From JBBRLG01 sp038231495 (GTDB taxonomy: Bacteria > Planctomycetota > Planctomycetia > Gemmatales > Gemmataceae), in assembly GCA_038231495.1 (NCBI GenBank), contig JBBRLG010000143.1:1-13602 (forward strand): DNA of 13,602 nucleotides, read 5' to 3'. The stretch's first letter is position 1. Every line of letters begins with the position of its first letter. Below, piece after piece: positions 1 to 6,088 of this stretch. The position numbers and the translations under genes were made by a program. Below the pieces are notes generated by a model. That model was not told the DNA's origin and searched no databases. It saw nothing but the letters and a program-made list of their open reading frames with translations.

Positions 1-21
1 CATGTCCACTGCCCGCACCCG

Positions 22-199
22 GTGAACGGTTACAAGTGTTCAACCCACGTAACCGTTCACTCCCCCCCTTACGAAGGGGGGGCTGGGGGGGTGGAGTGGA
101 CGCCAGGACTGTTAAACTCAACCCTTCTTACCCCCCCCCGCCCCCCCTTCGTAAGGGGGGGAGAAGTTGCCAGTGAACGGTTACAAGTTTTCAACCCAC
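22..199. repeat. MITE-like composite repeat with inverted G/C-rich hairpins and flanking direct repeats
   Basis: A 27-nt direct repeat starting gtgaacggttacaagt lies at 22-48 and 173-199 with one mismatch. The 12-mer gtaaccgttcac at 49-60 is the exact reverse complement of the repeat's first 12 bases, so 49-184 is bounded by inverted ends. Inside are two hairpins, 62-82 and 141-161, each with a 9-bp C7TT/AAG7 stem and a 3-nt loop; they are exact reverse complements of each other. The element lies just downstream of the rsmA stop codon and could also end that transcript, although no T-tract follows. There is no coding capacity; positions 1-21 show nothing. It resembles a small non-autonomous mobile element or REP-type cluster, but no transposase is visible. 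Confidence 0.7.
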
Positions 200-221
200 A
201 GCCCAATGGGCACAGAATCCC

Positions 222-1112
222 TCAACCGAACACGGCGCACAGCCGCAGGTGGTCCTCCACGTCGAGCACCTCGGCCCGGATTGTGGGGTCGAGGCCGAGT
301 TCGTCCAGATGCGCGTCCACCGCTTCCTTGCTGAAGTCGGCGTGGGCCAGGCTCACCAGGGCACCGCGCAGATTCTTGCGCCGGTGGACGTACAGGTCGC
401 GCAGAAAGTTGCGGAAGCGCGCCACGTCGCCGACCAGTTCGCGCTTGGCCGGGTTGGGCCGGATCAGTACGATGGCGGAATCCACCTTCGGCCGCGGCCA
501 GAACACCGTCGGCGGCAGCCGGCGCAACAACTCCACGTCCGCAAGGCTCTGCACAAACACCGCCAGCGACGCATATTCCTTGACGCCGGGCGACGCCATC
601 AGCCGCTCGGCAATCTCCCACTGCACCGTCACCACCATCCGCTCGACATTTACTTCGGTCAACAGCAGGTTCGCGATGACCGGCGTCGCCACCGCGTACG
701 GCAGGTTGGCGACCAGCTTGACCTGTTTGGTGCCGGTGCGCTCTTGCAGCGACCGGATGGCTTCCAGTACCAGCGGATTGATTTCGTTTTTGTTCTTGAG
801 CACGTCGCCGGTCAGCAGCAACAGCTTGTCGCGGCGCGTGACCAGCTCGTCGGTCAGGCAGGCGAAATCCGGGTCGATCTCGACGCTGACGACCGCGCCG
901 GCCTGTTCGGTCAGCTGCACGGTCAGGCTACCGGTGCCGCTGCCGACCTCCAGCGCCAGGTCGTCCGGCGTCAGTTCGGCGGCTTGCAGCAGCAGTTCCA
1001 GCAGGTTCAAGTCGATAAGGAAGTTCTGTCCCAACTTGCTTTTGACGCGGATGCCGCGCTCGTCGAAGAGGTTGCGGAGGTAGGACAGCGTCTGACGGGT
1101 TCCGGGTAGCAC
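222..1112 (-). CDS. rsmA: 16S rRNA (adenine1518-N6/adenine1519-N6)-dimethyltransferase
   Basis: RsmA (KsgA) dimethylates two adjacent adenines in the 3'-terminal helix of 16S rRNA, using S-adenosylmethionine, as a late step of 30S assembly in the cytoplasm. The protein has 296 residues, near the usual 260-290. It contains the family opening KSKLGQNFLID, the SAM-binding motif LEVGSGTGSLT, an acidic VSVEID strand and the catalytic NLPY motif. It starts with GTG at 1112, 14 bases after the ribE stop, which suggests cotranscription with pssA and ribE; the ribosome binding site is weak (gaaaga). A later in-frame start is unlikely because the conserved N-terminus begins soon after. It is a core gene, and nothing appears truncated. 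Confidence 0.95.
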   Translation of the reverse strand: MLPGTRQTLSYLRNLFDERGIRVKSKLGQNFLIDLNLLELLLQAAELTPDDLALEVGSGTGSLTVQLTEQAGAVVSVEIDPDFACLTDELVTRRDKLLLLTGDVLKNKNEINPLVLEAIRSLQERTGTKQVKLVANLPYAVATPVIANLLLTEVNVERMVVTVQWEIAERLMASPGVKEYASLAVFVQSLADVELLRRLPPTVFWPRPKVDSAIVLIRPNPAKRELVGDVARFRNFLRDLYVHRRKNLRGALVSLAHADFSKEAVDAHLDELGLDPTIRAEVLDVEDHLRLCAVFG

Positions 1113-1126
1113 GGCGGTCTTTCGGG

Positions 1127-1738
1127 TTAGGTCAATTTGAGGGCTTCGAGGTACTTCTTGACGTATTTCGCCAGCAGGTCGGTTTCGAGGTTCACCGCGT
1201 CGCCGGGTTGCTTAAAACCCAGCGTCGTGTGGGCCAGCGTGTGCGGGATCAGCATGATGGTAAAGCCGTCGCGCGTCACGTCCACCAGCGTCAGGCTGAT
1301 GCCGTCCACGGCGACCGAGGCTTTCGGGATCATCTGCGCTGTCAGTGCTGGCGGGCAGGTGAAGCTTATCATCACCCATGCGCCGTCGAGTTCCTTGCGG
1401 ACGATCTGGCCGACGCCATCGACGTGGCCCTGCACGATGTGGCCGCCCATGCGGTCGCCCAGGCGTAGTGAGCGTTCGAGGTTTACGCGGTCGCCGACGC
1501 GCAACGCCCCCAGATTGGTTCGTAGCAGTGTCTCCGGGCCGACCTCGAACCGGCACCGCTCGGCGTCGTGCTGCACCACCGTGAGGCAAGCGCCGTTGAG
1601 TGCGACGCTTTCGCCGAGGGCCAGTTGCCCCGCGAACGCCGGGGCGGACACCACCAGTTGCCGACCCCCAACGGCGGGGGCGGCGGCGGGGGTAAGGCTG
1701 TCAACGGTGCCCAGGGTTTCGACCAGCCCGGTGAACAT
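1127..1738 (-). CDS. ribE: Riboflavin synthase, alpha subunit
   Basis: Riboflavin synthase converts two molecules of 6,7-dimethyl-8-ribityllumazine into riboflavin and a pyrimidinedione that is recycled. The 203-residue protein shows the expected duplicated lumazine-binding barrels. The first starts MFTGLVETLG and carries GESVALNGACLTVV and GGHIVQGHVDG. The second carries the parallel VAVDGISLTLVDV and IPHTLAHTTLG, followed by a C-terminal helix. I chose the ATG at 1738 because MFTGLVE is the family's typical N-terminus; the ORF also allows an ATG four codons earlier (1750). The substrate is made by RibH, encoded at 7510-7977 on the same strand and separated from ribE by the accessory block and pssA. 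Some genomes call this gene ribC. Confidence 0.95.
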   Translation of the reverse strand: MFTGLVETLGTVDSLTPAAAPAVGGRQLVVSAPAFAGQLALGESVALNGACLTVVQHDAERCRFEVGPETLLRTNLGALRVGDRVNLERSLRLGDRMGGHIVQGHVDGVGQIVRKELDGAWVMISFTCPPALTAQMIPKASVAVDGISLTLVDVTRDGFTIMLIPHTLAHTTLGFKQPGDAVNLETDLLAKYVKKYLEALKLT

Positions 1739-1757
1739 GGCCTGTATCAAGTGAATT

Positions 1758-1775
1758 GCCGCTTGCGGCTTTGCG
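1758..1775. repeat. 18-nt dispersed repeat in the pssA-ribE spacer
   Basis: The 18-mer gccgcttgcggctttgcg in this 42-bp spacer is identical to one arm of the long hairpin at 7457-7501, next to ribH. Only a single arm is present here, so it does not form the same stem. It appears to be one member of a dispersed intergenic repeat family. The next bases (cggg) are where the match with the other copy ends. Confidence 0.6.
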
Positions 1776-1780
1776 CGGGT

Positions 1781-2608
1781 TTAACTTAATGTATGAGGAG
1801 CCTCGGAGCTTGGAAGCTTTTTGCCCCGGAGCAGACCCCAGGTCACGAGCGAATTGACCGGCGTTTGCAGGGCGTAAACCCAGAAGAGGAGAAAGACGGT
1901 CAGCACCGGCGACAGAAACAGGACGGCCAGGATGACGATGACCTCCACCAGAAAGGCGAAGTTCCGACGGCCGTGGAGCATGCTTTTCGTCAGGTGCGGG
2001 TACGGGAAGCGCGACACCATCAGCAGGGAGACCAGCAACGCGCCGAGCGGCGTCCACACCTTGAGCAGCCAGTGCAGCGTCGGCTCGTCCAGCCCGATGC
2101 GCATTTCGCCCAGCTGCGAGCGCAGGATCACGAGTGCCGCCAGGCAGCCCGCGGCGCCCGGCGACGGCAGACCTTTGAAACGCTTGGTGGTCGGCGTCTC
2201 GATCAGGTTTTCGACGTTAAACCGGGCCAACCGCAAGATGGCACACGCCAGGTACAGCGTGGCGACGACGACGAAAACCTGGCGAATGAGGTCTTTTTCG
2301 TCCCAGTCGATCTGGCCGAGGCGTAGCAAGATGTAGGCGGGGGCGACGCCGAAGCTGATCACGTCGCACAGGCTGTCGAGCTGGCCGCCGAAGGCGCTGT
2401 CCGATTTCGACAGCCGGGCCACGTAGCCGTCCAGGCCGTCGAACACCATCGCCAGCAGGATGAGCGACCCGCAGAGCAGCAGGTAATAGCCGATCAGCTT
2501 TTCGTCGGCCAGGGGCACGATCTTGCTGGCGTAGTTGATGGCGGCGAACCCGCAGACGGCGTTGCCGAGCGTCAAGAGGGTGGGCAGGACGGCAATTTTC
2601 TTCTTCAC
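1781..2608 (-). CDS. pssA: CDP-diacylglycerol--serine O-phosphatidyltransferase
   Basis: PssA joins serine to CDP-diacylglycerol in the inner membrane to make phosphatidylserine, the precursor of phosphatidylethanolamine. The 275-residue protein has several hydrophobic membrane segments and the complete CDP-alcohol phosphotransferase signature at about residues 57-82. The signature aspartates are D57, D60, D78 and D82, with A64-R65 and G74 correctly spaced. The start is GTG at 2608: AGGGAG lies 8 bases upstream and the family-typical VLPTLLTLGNAVCGF follows at once. The ORF could extend 40 codons to 2728, but that part is basic, unlike the family, and has no ribosome binding site. The order pssA-ribE-rsmA with short gaps suggests one operon. 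It could be assigned to the wider CDP-alcohol family, but the N-terminus favours PssA. Confidence 0.92.
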   Translation of the reverse strand: MKKKIAVLPTLLTLGNAVCGFAAINYASKIVPLADEKLIGYYLLLCGSLILLAMVFDGLDGYVARLSKSDSAFGGQLDSLCDVISFGVAPAYILLRLGQIDWDEKDLIRQVFVVVATLYLACAILRLARFNVENLIETPTTKRFKGLPSPGAAGCLAALVILRSQLGEMRIGLDEPTLHWLLKVWTPLGALLVSLLMVSRFPYPHLTKSMLHGRRNFAFLVEVIVILAVLFLSPVLTVFLLFWVYALQTPVNSLVTWGLLRGKKLPSSEAPHTLS

Positions 2609-2616
2609 GAACCGGA

Positions 2617-2622
2617 CTCCCT
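2617..2622 (-). promoter_or_regulatory. Ribosome binding site deciding the pssA GTG start
   Basis: On the minus strand this reads AGGGAG, 8 bases before the GTG at 2608. The upstream in-frame ATGs at 2650 and 2728 have no comparable site. The whole spacer 2609-2754 between pssA and the PIN gene (146 bp) shows no other clear feature; I did not find a convincing promoter in it. Confidence 0.7.
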
Positions 2623-2754
2623 GGGGACGACCGCGTTGGATTCCTACCATGAAACTCTGGTTAAGATACCGAAAAGAGCGGATGTTCACCAGCGGAATTG
2701 CAGCGATTTCGCGCTTTCCTTTCCGCAACCCGCGGATCAGAAAGAGGTTCGTGT

Positions 2755-3297
2755 TCAGGCTTCGGCAGCATACCCCAGGCAGCGATGCTTTTCTTTTTTG
2801 GCCTTCTGTTCCAGCCAGACGACCGGTTTTTCATCGGGGATGTCGGGATTCACCCAGAGGATTGATTTCAACCGGCCCAATTGTTGGGCTGCTTGATGCA
2901 GCAACGCCCGCACGGTCTCGTCGAGTGCAATCACGGACTTATCGGCTCCGAGAGCGGCTTCGATCAAGTGGAGGTCCTTGAGGATCGCGTCCCGTTCCTT
3001 ATTCGTAGAAGCAGTGGCAATAATTGCGTCGCGGAAATCGTCGTCGCATTCCGGTTGGAGGCGAACGACTTTCTTCTGGGCTAACATCGACACGCGCCAG
3101 CCGCGGGCGAACCTGGACTGATGCCGATTCCACTCCGCGGCGATTTCGTCCGTCAGGACCATGCAATGGCGGAAGTTGCGAACAGCGCTCAGGAAATCTC
3201 GACACCGCATGGACGTGGGAAAGGTAGCCTGCTCATCCCCGGAAGCGCGTGCGACGGACGCATCGATCACGAGCCGGCGAAAGCTTTTGGCAGTCAC
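2755..3297 (-). CDS. PIN-fold nuclease-like protein, module 1
   Basis: The 180-residue protein looks like a PIN-domain RNase. The four acidic residues of the fold are in order: D12 in LVIDAS, E55 in AAEWNRH, D108 in KDLHLIEAAL and D126 in VIALDE. In PIN proteins these bind the metal ions that drive RNA cleavage. The C-terminal 50 residues are basic and probably outside the core. It starts with GTG at 3297, six bases after the ATPase stop. The ribosome binding site GAGGTAA overlaps that stop codon, so translation is likely coupled. No antitoxin of the usual small DNA-binding type lies beside it, so this is not an ordinary VapBC pair; the ATPase is the obvious partner. The fold assignment is by motif only, and the target is unknown. 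Confidence 0.65.
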   Translation of the reverse strand: MTAKSFRRLVIDASVARASGDEQATFPTSMRCRDFLSAVRNFRHCMVLTDEIAAEWNRHQSRFARGWRVSMLAQKKVVRLQPECDDDFRDAIIATASTNKERDAILKDLHLIEAALGADKSVIALDETVRALLHQAAQQLGRLKSILWVNPDIPDEKPVVWLEQKAKKEKHRCLGYAAEA

Positions 3298-3303
3298 GCG
3301 CGC

Positions 3304-4644
3304 TTACCTCAATTTCGCTTCCGCGGCGTTCAGAAATCGGCTTTGAGCTTTCAGTTCCACGTCGGCGAAATCCTCCGGCCAGTCGCCGAACGCACCGGCC
3401 TCGTCCAGGTCGGCGCTGGTAATCTCGGTCGAGCCGTCGGGCTGCCGATTGAACCAGTGCAACTTGACCAAATCCGGCGACAGCTTGCCTTCGGCGACGA
3501 GGGTTTGCACGCCGAGAATAAGGATCGCACTGTGCGTCTCGACCACGACGCGAACGCCGCGCTTGGCTGCGTCGGCGATGACTTCGGCCATCATCGTTTG
3601 GGCGCGCGGGTGCAGATGGATTTCGGGTTGTTCCAGGTAGACGAGTTGGCCAGGTTTGGCGACGCGCAGCGCCACCAATACCGGAAGCGTTTGGGACAAG
3701 CCGAAACCCACGTCCGCTATACTCACCAGATCATGAGCGCCGCCGCGCGTGGCTTGGGGCAAGCGCGCGACCTGGATTTCAACCTGCGTGTCGTCGATTG
3801 AACGGGCGGCCACCTTCCAGGTGAGTCCAAGCTTTTTAAGATCGTTCCCCAGGTCATCAAGCGCCTCGGCATTTTCTTGCTGCCAGTGAGCGATCACACT
3901 GGCCGTGTAGTTTTCAAAAGTACCCGGAAACGCCGCGCCAACGGCGGTAAGAGGGTAAGTCCGCTCAGGGTTGCCGCGTAGTCCGGGAACATGGATTAGC
4001 TTCTGAATCTCTCTTTCAATATCATCACGAAATGGTATGTTGCGGTTAAGTAGCTGCGGTTTCCCATCGCTCGACACATACTCCTGAGCAATATCAAGAA
4101 AACAGCGATTTCGCACAACGGTCCACTTCAAGTCCGGATTGGAAACCAAACCTAGGAAATGATTATGTCGCACAATTCGATCTTGGATTTCCTCGGATGT
4201 CATCCTTGAGTGCAAGATGACCGTGTTATCGCTTGGATCATCAAATTGGAACGCCTGAATGTCGATCCCCTTGGGCATTCTTTTCTTGTAGTCGCAAATG
4301 GAAAGACCTCGTGATCCGATATTCAAACCGACCCGAAAACATTTGGAACGCGCATCCTTTCCAATTTTTGAAAACATCTGGTCTACGGAGGTCAGACGAA
4401 CATGCGGGCCGTTAAGGAGCATTACCCCAGGGTCGTAGGTGGAATCCAGTGTTTGTTTTTGCAGTAACAACGGCTGCATCAGGCTCGATTTACCCGAACT
4501 GTTCGCACCGGCAAGGATAGTTAGCGGTCGGATTTCGGCCGATTGCTCGCGATGGAGCGATTTGAACCCGGAAACGACAATGCGCGTGATCCCGCCCAAG
4601 TTCGAGGAGGAGACAACATCGGCAGCGTCAGCAACTTGGCTCAT
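3304..4644 (-). CDS. ABC/OLD-like AAA ATPase (DUF3696-type), module 1
   Basis: This 446-residue protein has the split ATPase core seen in SMC/RecF/OLD-like enzymes. The Walker A motif GANSSGKS is at 46-53, followed by a helix rich in leucine and glutamine. After a middle region of about 280 residues come a Walker B strand LVYLEQPEIHLHP near 334-346 and an ETHS switch near 369-372. The C-terminus has the EAGAFGDWPEDFAD pattern typical of DUF3696 proteins. There is no TOPRIM or HNH domain, so it differs from OLD/GajA nucleases and must act through a partner, most likely the coupled PIN protein downstream. It shares architecture with the ATPase at 6089-7420 but is well diverged. Many codons end in A/T, unlike rho or polA. 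The ATG at 4644 has a weak ribosome binding site. No transmembrane segment is seen. Confidence 0.85.
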   Translation of the reverse strand: MSQVADAADVVSSSNLGGITRIVVSGFKSLHREQSAEIRPLTILAGANSSGKSSLMQPLLLQKQTLDSTYDPGVMLLNGPHVRLTSVDQMFSKIGKDARSKCFRVGLNIGSRGLSICDYKKRMPKGIDIQAFQFDDPSDNTVILHSRMTSEEIQDRIVRHNHFLGLVSNPDLKWTVVRNRCFLDIAQEYVSSDGKPQLLNRNIPFRDDIEREIQKLIHVPGLRGNPERTYPLTAVGAAFPGTFENYTASVIAHWQQENAEALDDLGNDLKKLGLTWKVAARSIDDTQVEIQVARLPQATRGGAHDLVSIADVGFGLSQTLPVLVALRVAKPGQLVYLEQPEIHLHPRAQTMMAEVIADAAKRGVRVVVETHSAILILGVQTLVAEGKLSPDLVKLHWFNRQPDGSTEITSADLDEAGAFGDWPEDFADVELKAQSRFLNAAEAKLR

Positions 4645-4660
4645 AATGTATCTCGCACGC

Positions 4661-4888
4661 TCATGGCAACTGCCGCAGCAAATTCACCATCTCAATCGCG
4701 GTCAGCGCGGCGTCCGCCCCCTTGTTGCCGGCACGGTGAAAGCGCCTGCTCGGGGTGTGTCGCACGTTAGCACGCCGAAGATCGAAGGTATGCCGGTTGC
4801 TAACGCCGCGCGAACCACGCCACCGACAGCGGAATCGTAGTGGCAGGTAGAGCCACAATTCCCAGTGTACAGGCAGATCACCGCCGCG
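4661..4888 (-). pseudogene. Truncated, frameshifted copy of the 3' part of ribH
   Basis: This stretch aligns with the 3' half of the intact ribH (7510-7759). In the block 4671-4732 against 7520-7581, 58 of 62 bases agree. The four differences are silent third-codon changes and the encoded GNKGADAALTAIEMVNLLRQ is unchanged. Further upstream GVVRAALATGIPSIFGVLTCD is still readable in the ribH frame, close to GVARAALATGVPVIFGVLTCD of the real gene. Between these parts an extra base and a deletion of about 11 bases break the frame. The catalytic segment is degraded and the N-terminal half and start codon are missing, so no enzyme is made. It ends 16 bases before the module-1 ATPase start, and its other end runs into the RNA-ligase stop codon. 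Confidence 0.88.
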
Positions 4889-5561
4889 GGTACGGCAGGC
4901 TCAGTTCATTTTTCACCAGCGCCTCTTCGGACCAGTGCTTGCCAATTTGTTCGACGAATTCAGGCCGCACGATTTTGGCCCGCTGTTCCAGCCAGTCTCC
5001 GCGGTCGCGGCGCAGGTAAATGCCTTCCATTGGGCCGCCGCTTAGTCGAGACGTTCCAAGGAGAGACAGCAGTTGTTTCGTCGCCAGGCGCTCATGAGCC
5101 AGCCGGGGGACGGAAGCCAGGCCGAGATTGTTCAGCAAGCGATCCCGCCGTTCGCTCGACCAAAAGCGCGCCGCCGCCCGATCGTAAACGTCGAAACCCA
5201 AAAACCAGTCCGGTAGCCGGTTGTAAGGCACGCTATGAAGGGCAAAGCACCACTCCCCGAATAGCATCAAACCCGGCTGTAGCGCTTCGATGAGTTCAAA
5301 TCGTCGCGTCTCGATCCACGTCCACAACGGCTGGAACTGCGGATGGGAACCGCGGGCCAAATAGTTGCCTCGACTTTGCGCTCGCAGTTCTGCCCTGTCA
5401 TCCAGGGAGAAACCGATGTTGGCTCCGTCCACTTTCTCTTCGACGGTGACCACCCCATCGAGGAAGGTATGCGCCTCCTCGGGAGAGAGCACCTTGTCTT
5501 CCCGGCAGGGCGTCCTTCCGAGCCACAGCAAATGCGGGGTGTGGGGAAACTTGAAGAACAT
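4878..5561 (-). CDS. Rnl2-like RNA ligase (ATP-dependent nucleotidyltransferase)
   Basis: The 227-residue protein has the ordered motifs of RNA ligases. Motif I EEKVDGAN has the lysine that would be adenylylated at about 43, and SRG follows near 63-65. Motif III FGEW is at 101-104, IIIa FLGFDVYD at 120-127, IV MEGIYLR at 178-184 and V RAKIVR at 194-199. Such enzymes seal 3'-OH and 5'-phosphate RNA ends using ATP. It is short: only about 28 residues follow motif V, so it lacks the extra C-terminal domain of T4 Rnl2. It starts five bases after the PIN stop, with an AAAGGTAA site overlapping that stop, so it belongs to the module-2 operon. Its final codons and stop lie in the ribH-like remnant. 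The family call is firm; the substrate is unknown. Confidence 0.85.
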   Translation of the reverse strand: MFFKFPHTPHLLWLGRTPCREDKVLSPEEAHTFLDGVVTVEEKVDGANIGFSLDDRAELRAQSRGNYLARGSHPQFQPLWTWIETRRFELIEALQPGLMLFGEWCFALHSVPYNRLPDWFLGFDVYDRAAARFWSSERRDRLLNNLGLASVPRLAHERLATKQLLSLLGTSRLSGGPMEGIYLRRDRGDWLEQRAKIVRPEFVEQIGKHWSEEALVKNELSLPYPRR

Positions 5562-5566
5562 TTGGC

Positions 5567-6085
5567 TTACCTTTTTGCTCTGCTCCGCGGCTTGTGCCGT
5601 TTTATTCGATCAATGAGGTGTTTCACCACGATCCCGTGACCTTTGAGGGTTTCCTCCCAGTCATACCAATCGGAATCGACCGCATTGACAATTGTACTTT
5701 GGTCTCCCTGGGAGAAGTCAAGCAATGCCGCGGCAACGAACTTCCGGTCACTCCGATCATGGACGACTCTTTCAAGTTCGGGAGGCAAACAACCGTGCCC
5801 GTGCTCATCGTATACGACATCTACCAACCGTACCGCTGATTGAAGCTTTTCCGTCACGACCAACAAGCCGAGGTCTTGTCCTGTCATCTTGTGGTTGTAT
5901 TCCTCCCAAATTTTGAAGAATTGATCGAGCACCACTTTGCGTTGGCGGTCCGCCCAAAAATCTTTTAGCCATTTCAGGACGACGAGTTGTTGCTCCGCGG
6001 GAATGGCGCTGTCCTTGAATGGCGATTCGGGATCCCGTGCGCTGGCAACCAGCAAAACATTGGTGTCGATAATATGGTCGCCCAC
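5567..6085 (-). CDS. PIN-domain RNase-like protein, module 2
   Basis: This 172-residue protein opens with the classic PIN strand HIIDTNVLLVA (D7). It continues with an acidic residue in FFKIWEEYN (E62), the DRSDRKFVAAAL helix (D113) and the VNAVDSDW strand (D137 or D139), which together make a complete PIN active site. PIN RNases usually leave 5'-phosphate and 3'-hydroxyl ends. The C-terminus is strongly basic (KRHKPRSRAKR), consistent with nucleic-acid binding. It starts with GTG at 6085, three bases after the ATPase stop, with AAGGGG upstream, and is followed five bases later by the RNA ligase. It shares little sequence with the module-1 PIN protein beyond the acidic positions. No antitoxin gene adjoins it. 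RNA cleavage is inferred from the fold; the target is unknown. Confidence 0.78.
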   Translation of the reverse strand: MGDHIIDTNVLLVASARDPESPFKDSAIPAEQQLVVLKWLKDFWADRQRKVVLDQFFKIWEEYNHKMTGQDLGLLVVTEKLQSAVRLVDVVYDEHGHGCLPPELERVVHDRSDRKFVAAALLDFSQGDQSTIVNAVDSDWYDWEETLKGHGIVVKHLIDRIKRHKPRSRAKR

Positions 6086-6088
6086 GCC

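Noticed and set aside
22..1109. Long plus-strand frames (22-1083 and 249-1109) over rsmA
   Set aside because: Shadows of rsmA; one also runs through the hairpin repeats at the left end, with low-complexity serine/arginine translation.
4661..4858. 65-codon frame ending NLLRQLP as a possible small gene
   Set aside because: Only its last 22 or so residues are in the ribH frame; the rest is out of frame with the homologous ribH part, so it is a piece of a pseudogene.
2755..6085. VapBC-type toxin-antitoxin pairs
   Set aside because: The PIN proteins have no adjacent small AbrB, MetJ/Arc or Phd-like antitoxin; their neighbours are large ATPases.
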